Origin: Criblamydia sequanensis CRIB-18
GTDB taxonomy: Bacteria > Chlamydiota > Chlamydiia > Chlamydiales > Criblamydiaceae
Assembly (NCBI RefSeq): GCF_000750955.1
Contig: NZ_CCEJ010000009.1
Span: 62,001-126,000, forward strand
DNA: 64,000 nucleotides
Reading direction: 5' to 3'
Shown here piece after piece: positions 25,891 through 36,900 of this stretch. Both the position numbers and the translations under genes were made by a program. Position 1 is the first letter of the stretch. Each line of letters opens with the position of its first letter. The notes beneath the pieces were generated by a model, which did no database searches, was not told where the DNA came from, and worked only from the letters and a program-made list of their open reading frames with translations.

Positions 25891-28800
25891 AGTTATAATT
25901 TAAGGTTATTCCGCTAGGCTTTATGACTACGGACTTTTGGCCAAGTGAGTTGTATTCCACACGAGTTACTTTGGCCTCTTCGGAATTCGAAGCTTCAACA
26001 ACTTTTATAATATTGCCTGAAATATCAAATTCTTTCTCAAGGACGACTTTTTTTAAGTTATTTTCCTCAATAACTTTAACCCTTTGCCCATTCCCATTGT
26101 AATAAAAAGTTGATTTATGAAGAAGTTTTCCAATTGGGCTCATTTTTTCAATAATAAAATCATGGCCAAGAGCATCTTTTTCAATAATAGTTTTAAGCCC
26201 CATGGGATCGATAGTTGTTGTTTTAAGAACAAGTTGGCCTAGGGTATTTCGAAAACCATACTCATAATCTGTTCTAGTAACTTTTCCTTCCGGGTCAATA
26301 ATCGCTACAATGTCCCCTCGCTTATTATATACGGTTTCATTCACCTCAGGTCCATTTTCACCATAGGTAATGGTATGCGTTTTTCTGTTAGCCTGATCGT
26401 AAATGAAGGAAGCTCTATGATTGAGATTTCCATTTAAATCCTCTACCCTTTCTTCAATCACACGATTAAGTGAATCATATTCTTTAATTGAAACGACCGC
26501 ATCGCTATCACTTGTATAAGTAATTGTTTTATAAAGGCGGCTTAAAGTGTCATATTCGTAGCATTCTTTAAAATTAAGTTTTCTTTTGCAAGAAAGCCTT
26601 CCTGCAAAATCATAGTCAAAAGTAGTCTCTATTCCCATTTCATCTGTTTCTGAAATAACATCAAAAGCAGAATAAGTTTTTGAAGTTTCCTTAAGAAGTT
26701 CCTCCTTACTATTATAAAGTGAGACTTTGAGGGGCCTTTCTTGATAATCACTTTCTATAACGGTTTTATTTCCTAATCGATCAATAGATTCTTTAACCGA
26801 ACCATTATGATGATAGACCACAGTTTCTGTAGTCCCATCAGGATACTTTTTATAATAAGGCGCTTTTCTTGAAGTATAGGAAGCTATGGTTTCGCCCCCT
26901 AAAGGATCTACAGTTTTTGTGACACAATCCAAAACATCATACTCATAGGTGCTTGTAGGTCTAAAGCTTCCCCCGTTTCCATCTTGAATCTCGGGCAACT
27001 CTTGCTTGATCACACGACCTAAATCGTCATACGTGTAATTAATTTTATTTCCAAAAAGATCCGTCTCTGAAATCATTTGCCCGGCTAAATCATAATGATA
27101 GCTTTTTGCCAAGCTAAGGTCACCATCGAAAAACTCTTCTTCCTTAATAAGACGATTGCAAAAATCATATTCATTTCTCTTATAATACCCATCTAACGCT
27201 CCCCTTTCTTTTATGATATTGCCATTTCCATCAAACTCTCTCTCAACAAAACTCCCTAAAGGGCCTTCCTCTTTAATAAGATTACCTTTTTTGTCGTAAG
27301 TAAACCTTTGTGAAATCGCTAAAGTATTAGTTTGATCATAAATATCTTTACGAACTAAAAGGCCGTCGCCTTCATAAATGTTGTGAACTTTGCTCAACAT
27401 GATCTCTTGATTATTTGCATAATCAAAAGCAGTTGTGTAAACCTCAAGCGGCAATCCATGGGGATAGCTCCAAGTAGGCACTATGGTTTTTGTAATTTTT
27501 CTTGTTACACGAGTCTGATCTTCTCTATCATATCCAATCCCATCATCACAAATTTCTTTAATCAAGACCGCATTATGATCATATTCGTAAAAAGCCCTTG
27601 ATTTGATTTCATTATCAGCAATCATGAGCTTTTTTGTGCAAAGAGTGGTCTCAGGAAGGTATTGATATTGATAGAGTCTCTTGCCGTTATCTTCTTCGAT
27701 AAGATTGTTAAGCCCATCTATAGAGTATTTGAAGGTTTCACTATAAGCTTCACACCCTAAGTCAACGGGTATATTATTTGATCCTATGATAACGTTATCG
27801 AAATCGGAACCGCTTAAATTTCCAAATAAAGTGGCTCTTGTGATATTGCCAACATTATCATACAGGTATTGATTTAAATATTTAAGCTTTCCGGAGGCAT
27901 CAGAAACGCCGCTTCCAATTAAATGACCTTCCGAATAAAAAGTTCCGGCGCCAGCCCATAGGATGTGCTCAGTTCGATAAAGCTTAGCACAATGCCTTTG
28001 ATTTTCCCCTTGAAAATATTCAATTTTCTCAAGTCTTGACTTATTGTATCGATACAAGCGTTTACGTTTTAAAGCGTCAAAAACTTCTGTAAAACCTTTT
28101 TCTTTGATGTCGGTATTGGGGTACCCTTTATACAAAAAAGAAAATGCGGTAAGAGGCTCTCCCATCGGTCCAAGAGGTTTTTGAGTTTCAATGACTCTTG
28201 AATAACGAGAATCATTCAAATCAGGAATAGAAGCGCTAACAGATCTATCAGAAGAAACATTTTCCCCTACTTCATAATACTTTATTTTAACAAATCTATT
28301 TTCAGGGAGGCTCTTTTCTTTAATGCGGACAACATGCTTCCCCCATGGTGCAAGGTATCTTTCATGTTCATAGGAAATATCAGGCCCATTGTCTCTTTCA
28401 ACCTTGCAAAGAAAAGGGCAATGATTACCGGCATTTTTAATAGATTTAAAATGCCATGTTACCGTTTTTCCGCTTGGTGTTTTAATTTCAGTTTTACTTT
28501 TCTCAACGTTTATAGAAAGAGAGCATAAAGGCTGATTGAATTTGTTTCTTAATACAATAGAGTTTAGTAAAAACCTTTTATCATAAAGATAAAGGTATTT
28601 TAGGGTATTTGCCTTATCGATTCCCCAAAGATATAGTTTCTTATCAGGTCCCGTGTAAAAATATTTGTCTCCATTGGCTCTTCGATAAGTTAACTTTTTA
28701 TCGTTAAACTCAAGATCGCAAACATCATTATTGAGATTGGATTTAGCAGAAGGCAAACCTTGGGCGCAGTTAGTCATTCCTCTTTTCCATTGGGATTTGT

Positions 28801-29212
28801 CGATTCTTACTCTATCGAGATTCGTTGGAGTATTTCTCTCTTTAGAGTCATAATTTAAAATGGAACTTGAATTTCTTATTTGAATCCCTGTGTATTTGTT
28901 AACCTTATCTATCTCAGCAAAGCTGCCATGATTAAAGCTCCAGCCATTACAGAGCGATTGCATAAAATAATCAGAGCTAGTGTAGCTTCTTGAAAGGGTA
29001 AATAGTTCAGAGCTTGGAAGGGCAAGATCCGTTTCAAAATCAACAAAATCTCCTGAAATAACATTCACGCATCCATCGACAACGGAAGTTGGCAACCCTT
29101 GAGAATCAATAAGGGATTTTTCATGGGTGTATTCTTTTTCTGTGATGGAAAAAACGTTTGTAAAAGAGCAAATAAAAAATAGGAAATTGAGAAATAGAAA
29201 AGGGACTCGCAT
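25868..29212 (-). CDS. Rhs repeat protein, N-terminal part with signal peptide
   Basis: The 1114-codon frame starts with a Sec signal peptide (MRVPFLFLNFLFFICSFTNVFS). An N-terminal shell region follows (VVDGCVNVISGDFVDFETDLALP, DUF6531-like), then many YD repeats such as YDKKGNLIKEEGPLG, YDLAGQMISETD, YDDLGRVIKQELP and YDVLDCVTKTVDPLGG. It ends at NYNYECFRPA-stop, exactly where the neighbouring frame supplies VLGRLERLQ. With the C-terminal part it would form one protein of about 1840 residues: a beta-cocoon shell carrying a C-terminal toxin. The signal peptide implies Sec export; no type VI secretion genes occur here. It is divergent from mreB. Confidence 0.88.
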   Translation of the reverse strand: MRVPFLFLNFLFFICSFTNVFSITEKEYTHEKSLIDSQGLPTSVVDGCVNVISGDFVDFETDLALPSSELFTLSRSYTSSDYFMQSLCNGWSFNHGSFAEIDKVNKYTGIQIRNSSSILNYDSKERNTPTNLDRVRIDKSQWKRGMTNCAQGLPSAKSNLNNDVCDLEFNDKKLTYRRANGDKYFYTGPDKKLYLWGIDKANTLKYLYLYDKRFLLNSIVLRNKFNQPLCSLSINVEKSKTEIKTPSGKTVTWHFKSIKNAGNHCPFLCKVERDNGPDISYEHERYLAPWGKHVVRIKEKSLPENRFVKIKYYEVGENVSSDRSVSASIPDLNDSRYSRVIETQKPLGPMGEPLTAFSFLYKGYPNTDIKEKGFTEVFDALKRKRLYRYNKSRLEKIEYFQGENQRHCAKLYRTEHILWAGAGTFYSEGHLIGSGVSDASGKLKYLNQYLYDNVGNITRATLFGNLSGSDFDNVIIGSNNIPVDLGCEAYSETFKYSIDGLNNLIEEDNGKRLYQYQYLPETTLCTKKLMIADNEIKSRAFYEYDHNAVLIKEICDDGIGYDREDQTRVTRKITKTIVPTWSYPHGLPLEVYTTAFDYANNQEIMLSKVHNIYEGDGLLVRKDIYDQTNTLAISQRFTYDKKGNLIKEEGPLGSFVEREFDGNGNIIKERGALDGYYKRNEYDFCNRLIKEEEFFDGDLSLAKSYHYDLAGQMISETDLFGNKINYTYDDLGRVIKQELPEIQDGNGGSFRPTSTYEYDVLDCVTKTVDPLGGETIASYTSRKAPYYKKYPDGTTETVVYHHNGSVKESIDRLGNKTVIESDYQERPLKVSLYNSKEELLKETSKTYSAFDVISETDEMGIETTFDYDFAGRLSCKRKLNFKECYEYDTLSRLYKTITYTSDSDAVVSIKEYDSLNRVIEERVEDLNGNLNHRASFIYDQANRKTHTITYGENGPEVNETVYNKRGDIVAIIDPEGKVTRTDYEYGFRNTLGQLVLKTTTIDPMGLKTIIEKDALGHDFIIEKMSPIGKLLHKSTFYYNGNGQRVKVIEENNLKKVVLEKEFDISGNIIKVVEASNSEEAKVTRVEYNSLGQKSVVIKPSGITLNYNYECFRPA

Positions 29213-29559
29213 AGCTTACACTAATTTTTGGGTTGGGAATAAAAAATAAGCTATGCTTTTTACTAAAAAATGTTTTTGATTTTCAACAAAAATTTAAATT
29301 AAAAAATAAAGTTGGCTAAAAAACAACATAATTTAAAATATATTTATAACAAAAATCAAACTGAGCAAATAACTCATTTAATTTTCAACCTAAGTTATTA
29401 GCTTTAAATAGGCTAACTGCAATAAATGGCTAGTGTTGTTTTTTTGATACAATCCTTCCCTGGAAGAAAAGTCTCTACTCTGACATCATAAGGCATTTCA
29501 AGAGAATCGTTAACCATGAAACGCTTTTTGCTATCTGATTTATATTAAAGAGGGAAAGT
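29213..29559. other. Divergent AT-rich spacer between rhs and mreB
   Basis: These 347 nt hold no plausible gene. A TACAAT at 29448-29453 is a possible -10 element for mreB but lacks a good -35 partner. The far left is very A/T-rich, in keeping with a promoter region for the rhs transcript on the minus strand, but no convincing hexamer pair was found there. Confidence 0.4.
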
Positions 29560-30657
29560 ATGGAAAACAAAGGCGGCGCTCCAGCCAGCATCAGCTCAAA
29601 TCTAAATACCATGGCCAGGGGAGCCTTTGGCAAACTGACCCGTTTTCGAGGCGTTTTCTCAAACGACATCGGCATCGATCTTGGGACAGCCAACACGCTT
29701 GTTTTTGTTAGAGGGAAAGGCATTGTCCTTGCAGAACCGTCTGTTGTGGCGGTCGATTCTCAAACAAACGAAGTGTTAGCCGTTGGCCATAAAGCAAAAG
29801 CTATGCTTGGTAGAACCCCTCAAAAAATCCACGCCGTCCGCCCCATGAAAGATGGGGTTATTGCCGATTTTGAAATTGCGGAAGGCATGCTAAAAGCTCT
29901 AATAAAAAGGGTGACCCCCTCAAGAAGCCTTTTCAGACCCAAAATTTTAATTGCTGTTCCTTCTGGGATCACAGGCGTTGAAAAAAGAGCGGTTGAAGAT
30001 TCAGCGCTCCATGCCGGCGCTCAAGAAGTGATCCTTATTGAAGAGCCAATGGCAGCAGCCATTGGTGTTGATCTCCCCGTTCATGAGCCGGCCGCCAATT
30101 TTATCATCGACATCGGCGGCGGAACAACCGAAATTGCCATCATATGCTTAGGCGGCATTGTCGAATCAAGATCCTTAAGAATAGCAGGCGATGAGTTTGA
30201 TGATTGCATCATGAACTACATGCGCCGAACCTACAACTTAATGATCGGCCCGAGAACGGCTGAAGAAATCAAAATGACGATAGGCTCAGCCTACCCCCTC
30301 GGCAGCAATGAGCTTGAAATGGAAGTAAGAGGGCGCGATCAAGTGGCCGGCTTGCCTGTCACCAAGCGAATCAATTCTGTCGAAATTAGAGAATGCCTTG
30401 CAGAACCGATTCAACAAATTATTGAAGCTATCAAGCTTACTCTTGAAAAATGCCCTCCTGAACTTGCAGCAGACCTTGTCGAGCGAGGAATGGTAGTTTG
30501 CGGCGGCGGCGCTTTAATTAAAGGGCTTGATAAAGCACTTATTAAAGAAACAGGACTTCCTGTCACAATAGCTAGCAACCCCCTTCTAGCTGTCTGTCTC
30601 GGCACCGGAAAAGCTTTGGATTATATCGATAAATTCCGTCGCAGGAAGATATTCTAA
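29560..30657 (+). CDS. mreB: Rod-shape determining protein MreB
   Basis: The 365-aa protein is an actin-fold MreB. Phosphate 1 is [15 protein letters not shown] (about residues 35-50), phosphate 2 is [14 protein letters not shown] near residue 180, and the adenosine motif is [11 protein letters not shown] near residue 312. The ATG is supported by an AGAGGGA site. It gives an extension of about 30 residues before the usual start, as I recall for chlamydial MreB. In chlamydiae, which lack FtsZ, MreB organises septal peptidoglycan synthesis and division. pckA follows 43 nt later, the same order as CT709-CT710 in Chlamydia. Confidence 0.95.
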   Translation: MENKGGAPASISSNLNTMARGAFGKLTRFRGVFSNDIGIDLGTANTLVFVRGKGIVLAEPSVVAVDSQTNEVLAVGHKAKAMLGRTPQKIHAVRPMKDGVIADFEIAEGMLKALIKRVTPSRSLFRPKILIAVPSGITGVEKRAVEDSALHAGAQEVILIEEPMAAAIGVDLPVHEPAANFIIDIGGGTTEIAIICLGGIVESRSLRIAGDEFDDCIMNYMRRTYNLMIGPRTAEEIKMTIGSAYPLGSNELEMEVRGRDQVAGLPVTKRINSVEIRECLAEPIQQIIEAIKLTLEKCPPELAADLVERGMVVCGGGALIKGLDKALIKETGLPVTIASNPLLAVCLGTGKALDYIDKFRRRKIF

Positions 30658-30700
30658 ACCCTCTTCTTTAAAAATTGAATTTTAAGGAAAAAAGCGATTC

Positions 30701-32554
30701 ATGACCAAGACGACATTCGAAAATTGGACCGAAAACCGCGCTTTAATCAATTGGATTAGAAAATGCCGCGACCTTTGCAAACCGGACAACGTATGGTTTT
30801 GCGATGGCTCGAAGGAAGAAGCTCAAGAACTTGTTTCTAAAATGCTAAAGTCGGGAACCCTTACCAAATTAAATGAGACGGCAAGGCCGAAAAGTTATCT
30901 TGCCAGATCAACGCCAGAAGATGTCGCGCGGGTTGAAGAGAGAACCTTTATTTGTTCGGAAAAAAAAGAAGATGCCGGTCCGACAAACCATTGGGCTGAT
31001 CCCGCTGAAATGAAAACAAAATTGGATTCTTTATTCCAAGGGTGTATGGAAGGAAGAACCATGTATGTCATTCCTTTTAGTATGGGACCTCTTGGATCTC
31101 CCTTATCTCAAATAGGCGTTCAAATCACCGATTCCCCTTATGTTGTTGCGAGTATGCGCATCATGACGCGAATGGGAAAAAAAATAATTCAGCTTTTGGG
31201 CCCAAACGGCTCTTTTGTCCCATGCCTCCACTCTGTCGGAATGCCTTTGAAAAAGGGAATGAAAGACGTGCCTTGGCCTTGCAATACAAATGAACGCTAT
31301 ATTTGCCATTTTCCTAAAACTAAGGAAATTGCTTCTTTTGGCAGCGGCTATGGGGGCAATGCGCTTCTTGGAAAGAAATGCTTTGCTTTAAGAATTGCTT
31401 CTGTCATGGCAAAAGAAGAGGGTTGGCTTGCTGAGCACATGCTTATTTTGGGGATCACAAACCCTGAAGGCAAAAAAAAGTATATGGCAGCAGCTTTTCC
31501 AAGCGCTTGCGGTAAAACGAATTTAGCGATGATGACCCCTACCCTTCCGGGTTGGAAAGTAGAGACAGTAGGCGATGATATCGCCTGGATGCGCTTTGGG
31601 AAAGACGGGAGGCTTTATGCCATCAATCCGGAAGCCGGATTTTTTGGCGTCGCTCCCGGAACGTCTGAAAAATCAAATCCCAATGCCATGAAAACGATTG
31701 CTAAAAATACGATTTTCACAAATGTCGCCCTTACAGACAAGGGGGATGTCTGGTGGGAAGGAATGACAGAGAAGCCGCCGAGTCATCTTATTGATTGGGA
31801 AGGACGAGATTGGACTCCAAAAAGCGAAGGACCGGCAGCACACCCTAATTCAAGATTTACGACATCCGCCTCTGAATGTCCGGTCATTGACCCTAACTGG
31901 GAAAGCCCTCAAGGGGTGCCCATCTCAGCCATTATTTTTGGAGGCAGAAGATCAAGCACCATTCCGCTTGTTATGAAAGCCCTCTCATGGGAGCACGGTG
32001 TCTTTTTTGGAGCAAGCTTATCCTCTGAGATGACAGCCGCTCAAGAAGGAACTATTGGAAAACTAAGACATGACCCCTTTGCTATGCTCCCCTTTACCGG
32101 TTATAATATGGGAGATTATTTCCAACATTGGCTGGATATTGGCAATAAGCATGATAAAGATAAGCTTCCCCAAATCTTTCTTGTGAATTGGTTTAGAAAA
32201 GGAAAAGAGGGTTCCCTATTATGGCCGGGTTATGGTGAAAACTCAAGAGTGTTAAAGTGGATTTTTGAATGTTGCGATGGCGCACCTATAACTGCAAAAA
32301 CAGCTGCCGGCTATTTACCGAAAAAGCGCACTTTGGATACTTCAGGCTTAAACCTTAAAAAGGAAGCCGATGAGCTCTTTAAAATAAATAAAGCGGATTG
32401 GCTTGAAGAAGTAGAAGAATTAAAACAGTACTTTACCTTATTCGACCCAAGGTTTCCGGAAAGCTTAAATCAAGAGCTTCTAAAGCTTGAAAAGCGGCTG
32501 AAAACGTCAAGCTCCCAAAAGGCAAAAACAAATGCTAATGAAGACATTTTTTAA
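30701..32554 (+). CDS. pckA: Phosphoenolpyruvate carboxykinase (GTP)
   Basis: The 617-aa protein is a GTP-type PEPCK by length and motifs: the P-loop-like [13 protein letters not shown] near residues 266-278, [10 protein letters not shown] near 290, and [12 protein letters not shown] near 410. It interconverts oxaloacetate and phosphoenolpyruvate. Since the methylcitrate cycle and amino-acid breakdown at the other end of the window feed the TCA cycle, this enzyme could draw carbon off for gluconeogenesis. The last 20 residues or so ([16 protein letters not shown]) are a hydrophilic tail beyond the core. A gap of only 15 nt separates it from the LysM protein gene. Confidence 0.95.
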   Translation: MTKTTFENWTENRALINWIRKCRDLCKPDNVWFCDGSKEEAQELVSKMLKSGTLTKLNETARPKSYLARSTPEDVARVEERTFICSEKKEDAGPTNHWADPAEMKTKLDSLFQGCMEGRTMYVIPFSMGPLGSPLSQIGVQITDSPYVVASMRIMTRMGKKIIQLLGPNGSFVPCLHSVGMPLKKGMKDVPWPCNTNERYICHFPKTKEIASFGSGYGGNALLGKKCFALRIASVMAKEEGWLAEHMLILGITNPEGKKKYMAAAFPSACGKTNLAMMTPTLPGWKVETVGDDIAWMRFGKDGRLYAINPEAGFFGVAPGTSEKSNPNAMKTIAKNTIFTNVALTDKGDVWWEGMTEKPPSHLIDWEGRDWTPKSEGPAAHPNSRFTTSASECPVIDPNWESPQGVPISAIIFGGRRSSTIPLVMKALSWEHGVFFGASLSSEMTAAQEGTIGKLRHDPFAMLPFTGYNMGDYFQHWLDIGNKHDKDKLPQIFLVNWFRKGKEGSLLWPGYGENSRVLKWIFECCDGAPITAKTAAGYLPKKRTLDTSGLNLKKEADELFKINKADWLEEVEELKQYFTLFDPRFPESLNQELLKLEKRLKTSSSQKAKTNANEDIF

Positions 32555-32569
32555 AGGAAGCTAGATTTA

Positions 32570-33904
32570 ATGAAAAAAGAGCTTCTGCAAAAAATTAAAA
32601 GATTGAGGAAAGCTCTTCTCATAAGCTGCTTTTTAAATATTGTTTTAGGGATGGTCAGTCTTTTTTTTGCTTACAAGCAAGAAAATGCGAATGCTCTAAA
32701 ACCTTTTCATATCACAACAAGGCTTCTAACCAATAAGATCCTTCCTGAAGAAAATAGCCTTGGACAAAAGCTTGCCTCTCTCAAAGAGAAAAATTTCGAG
32801 GACTTGGTTTTAGCCTTAAAAGATATTACACTTATTCAAGATGGCTATAGGGAAAGAGATTTTGCACTGGCTTGTCTTGTGAAATTTCATTTTTTTAATA
32901 TAGAGAAAGCCTTTTCAAGCCTTTCTTTCCCAAAGCAAAGAAGAAAAGTAATCTTTTATGATAAATCCTTAAAGAAAAATGAGATCCTCCTTTATCCCGA
33001 CATTGAAGAGGCCCATTTCGAAAAAGCCTTGACTTTTGCTGAAATTGAAAAATGGCCTTTTACCTCACTTGGGCTATTTCAAAAATTGAAAGAAGAAAAA
33101 ATTCAAGACCCGTCTCTGCTCTATGCCTTTCAGCTCACTACCGAATTTAAAACCATGGAAAGGCTTTTTCAAGAGGTCGCCGATAAAGTCAAGCTTACTG
33201 AATTAATCGACATCATAACCTCCGGTAAATGGTTAGATTTTCTTTCAAAAATTGATATGATCAATAAAGCGGATTTCACTTTAATTGAACTTCGCAGGAG
33301 GTTTTTGCTTGATTACATCCATAATCAGTCGGTAACCGCAGCAGAAGTATTTTTAAAAATAGACATGGAGCAAGCGGTAAAAAAAATTAGCGATAAGGAC
33401 GCATTAACGATTCTTAAAATCTTAGATAAACGCTCTGCTATTTCTGCAAAATACGCTTTAAGTATGCTTGTCAGCCCAAGAAGCGATGATATTTGGATGG
33501 AAGCGGCAAGGCGGCTTTATCAATTTTCTTATGAAACCATTCCAACCGTTTTAAAAAAGAAAGAAGTCTTGGCCAGGTTTGTCCCCCATCTTTTGAAAAA
33601 TAAGGAAATTGATTTCTCAAAAAGCACTCTTTCTTCTAAAGAAAGCGAATTAAAGAAAAAGCTCTTCTCTAAAGCGCCTATTGAACCCTCAAACGAAAGG
33701 GCTAAACCTAAATCCGCCTCTCTTAGTCTTCTAAAAGCTAAGGAAAAAGAAGCTCCCAAATCAAGAAAAGCTTACCTTGTTCAGGAAGGGGATTCTCTTT
33801 GGAAGATAAGCCGTCGCTTTGGGGTGGATATCAATGAAATCAAAAAATTAAATCATCTTGAAAGTGATTTTTTAAAGCCGGACACGCTAATTTCTTTGCC
33901 TTAG
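32570..33904 (+). CDS. Membrane-anchored LysM-domain protein
   Basis: The 444-aa protein has a cytoplasmic N-terminal basic stretch, one membrane segment (ALLISCFLNIVLGMVSLFFAY, about residues 15-35) and a long helical middle region without recognised motif. A linker rich in Ser, Lys and Ala leads to a C-terminal LysM domain (residues about 398-441: YLVQEGDSLWKISRRFGVDINEIKKLN). LysM binds N-acetylglucosamine polymers such as peptidoglycan. Near mreB and co-oriented with it, a role at the division septum is plausible but inferred. The gene follows pckA closely, and its stop overlaps the convergent smc stop by 4 nt. Confidence 0.8.
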   Translation: MKKELLQKIKRLRKALLISCFLNIVLGMVSLFFAYKQENANALKPFHITTRLLTNKILPEENSLGQKLASLKEKNFEDLVLALKDITLIQDGYRERDFALACLVKFHFFNIEKAFSSLSFPKQRRKVIFYDKSLKKNEILLYPDIEEAHFEKALTFAEIEKWPFTSLGLFQKLKEEKIQDPSLLYAFQLTTEFKTMERLFQEVADKVKLTELIDIITSGKWLDFLSKIDMINKADFTLIELRRRFLLDYIHNQSVTAAEVFLKIDMEQAVKKISDKDALTILKILDKRSAISAKYALSMLVSPRSDDIWMEAARRLYQFSYETIPTVLKKKEVLARFVPHLLKNKEIDFSKSTLSSKESELKKKLFSKAPIEPSNERAKPKSASLSLLKAKEKEAPKSRKAYLVQEGDSLWKISRRFGVDINEIKKLNHLESDFLKPDTLISLP

Positions 33905-36900
33905 GTTCCAACTAAGTGCCCTGTCATTCTTTCTTTAGAAAACTCGATAGAAAGAAGCTTGGAGACGCCCTTCTCTTCCATCGATACCCCAAAGATTCTA
34001 TTGCAAATCGCCATGGTTCGCTTGTTATGCGTAATAATAATAAACTGGCTTCTGTCGGTAAATTGTAAAACGACGTTTAAAAATCGCTCAACGTTGGTAT
34101 CATCTAAAGGCGCATCAATCTCATCTAAAATGCAAAAAGGCGATGGCTTCACTTCAAATAAAGAAAATAGAAGAGCCATAGCTGTTAAACACTTTTCACC
34201 GCCGGATAAAAGGTTGATGGAACGCATTTTTTTGCCAGGCGGCTTCGCGATAATTTCAATACCGGCTTGAAGGATATCTTCAGATTCAATGAGCTCAAGA
34301 TCCGCTTCCCCCCCAACAAAAAGAATTTGAAAGTTCTTTCTAAAATTCTCTCTTATCTTATCAAAGGTTTCCTTAAAAATTGAGCGGCTTTTAGAATCAA
34401 GCTCGGAAATAATGGCGAGAAGCTCATTTTTGGAAACCGTTAAATCTTCAATCTGATTTCCGAAAAACTGACCTCTTTCTTTTTGCTTTTCAAACTCTTC
34501 AATGGAGCTCATATTGACGCCTTGCGACTCTACTTCAAGTTCCTTTCTTAACTCTCTAAGAGACCTTTCTATACTATCAAGAGAGCCTGACAGGGAAATT
34601 GGGGCTTCATCTATTTGATCTTTCTCCATTTGGAAGCGAGTGCTTAGTTCATTCTCACAAGACCTAACATCCGTTTCAACTTCAGCTTTTTGAATAGCTA
34701 TTCTGCTTGCTTCCTGTTCAATGGATTTGGATTTTTCAAGAGTTTGTTTTAAATTCTCTTCCTTCTCTTTAATCTCGCGCTTTTTCTCTTCGCAAACCTC
34801 CCCTAATTTATGGCATTCATCCAAGGCCTGCATTAAACTATCTTCAACCGATTTTAAGCTTTGCTCAAAATCTTCCGATTTATGGCTAAAGCGCTCTAAC
34901 CACTCTTCACTTGCGCTCATTTCATCAAGAAGGATTTTCTTTTCTTTTTCAGAAGCGTTTTCTTTAGCTTTAATAAGCTCAACTTCATGGAGAGCTTTTT
35001 TTAGATAGTCGACACTCTCATCTAAAAGAGCTGTCATTTCAACAACTTCTTGGCGGATAAGTTTTGCTTTCTGCTCATTTTCCTGAAGCTCTTCATGGCA
35101 CTCTTGCGCTCTTTTTTCTAAATCCATTCGTTTTAAAGAAGCGGCTTCATGATCTTTTTTAAGTAGCAGGATTCTTTCATGATGCTGCTTTAGAGCGGCT
35201 TTACTTAATGCGGATTCCTCTAAGAGAAGCTTCAATTCTTTCTGGTTGTTAGTAAGATCGCTAAGAGTATTTTGTAAAAAAAAGTTTTCTTCAACAAGAC
35301 GCATTTCAGCTTTTCTTATGGTCTTATCAAGCTCAAGTCTTTTTTCATGCGTCTCATATTTCTTCTCTTCAAGCATCTTTAAAGTGGAGGCAAGCTCTTT
35401 TTTCTTTAAGGATACTTGCGCTTGCTTATCCTCAAGCTCCTTGATTTCAGCCTCCCTTAAAATGGGGTTCCCTTCCGTGGCTTTTCCAATGAAAACTACC
35501 TTCTTTTGGTCGATTCCGATTTCATTATTGATAAGGGCTTCAGAGCCGGGGTTATTTTCAATAAACCGAAGCCCCTCTTCAAGGCTGTCAAAGGCAAATA
35601 CATTTTGAAGAAATAGCTTTTCGAAATAATCTCCCTCATCCTCATAAAGAACGCGATTTGCTGCTGTTATTTTTTGAGAAGGATTTGTTTTTTTCGATTC
35701 TTCATCAAAAACAAGAAAAGAAAATTCGGCAAGATTTTCCTTTTCAATCCATTTTAAAACATGTTCTAAATGGCTTTTTTCTACCACTAAAACGGATTGA
35801 TACGGCTTTAAAAAATGATGAAGGCTCTCTAGTTTTTCTTTTTTTAATTTAAATCTTTCAAAAAGAGGGGAAATTTTATTGTAGAAAGGACTTTTGGGGT
35901 TCTTCGACTCTTCCATTAATTTTTTGCTAGCCGATGAAAACCCGACTAATTCCGCTTTTAGTTTAAGAAGAGATGAAATACGAGCTTCGATTTCAAAAAG
36001 CATTTTGTCGCATTTTCGCTCTTCGTCATCTATCTTTAATAGTTCTTCAGCGATTTCTTTGTGTTTTTCCTCAAGATCAAGAAAAAATTCTTTTTTTATG
36101 TCTATTTCTTCGACGAGATTTTTTACTGATTTTTGATAGGTGCATTTCTTCTCTTCATAAGTTAGAAGATTATTTTGAAGCTCTTTTTCACGATTGTCTA
36201 TTTCCTTAAGCCTCTCGCTTAAACCTTCTTCTTTAACCTGCAAGCTTCTTAAATCAGATTCAATGCTTTTTTCTCTCTCCAGCTCTTTTAAATTTTCATG
36301 AGTTGAAATATGCAGCTTTTCCCTTAGGACTTCTAATTTTTCCTCGGATTCTTTAAAGCGGTTTCTCTCTTTGTTTAGCAAAGCTGTTTTCTCTTCGACA
36401 TGGGCTTGAGAAAGGGTTATTTTTTTCTTTAGCTGCCCTTCTTGCGCTTTAAGCTCAAGCTGCTCTAATTGCATCGTTTCAAGTTTTTGCTTCCAGATGG
36501 AGATTTTGGATTTTGTCTCTTTTAATCTCTCTTCATTGGATTTTTGCTCGCGGCATCTTATTTCTTTTTCGCTTCTGACTTGGTAGACTTTTTCATTTGA
36601 TTTTTGAAACTGCTTTAAAAGGGTTTCCAATAGCTCTTTTTCTGAAAAAAGAGCCTCGTCAAGTTTTGCTTTAGCAAGTTCTCCCTCTTCATAAGTTTTT
36701 TTAAGTTTATTTTCTTCACTTAAAAGTTTTTCAAGCTTATCTTTGGAACGCTTTCTTTTAAATAGAAGGAGATCGATTTCAGATTGCTGAAGCTTTTTCT
36801 TTTTTTCCTGATAAGAAACCGCGATGGCCACCTGTTTACCCAAGTGATCGATCTGTTTTTCAATTTCCCTATGAATATCGTTAGCTCTTAATAAATTTTG

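Noticed and set aside
25868-29212. Rhs protein as a type VI secretion effector
   Set aside because: The protein starts with a Sec signal peptide, and no PAAR, VgrG, Hcp or chaperone gene is present in the window.
33959-34270. A 103-codon plus-strand frame inside the smc head domain
   Set aside because: It is a shadow of the conserved SMC C-terminal head on the opposite strand.
34721-36209. Several plus-strand frames of 60-120 codons inside smc
   Set aside because: They are antisense to coiled-coil coding sequence, are Ser/Phe/Leu-rich as expected for complements of Glu/Lys-rich genes, and have no ribosome binding sites.
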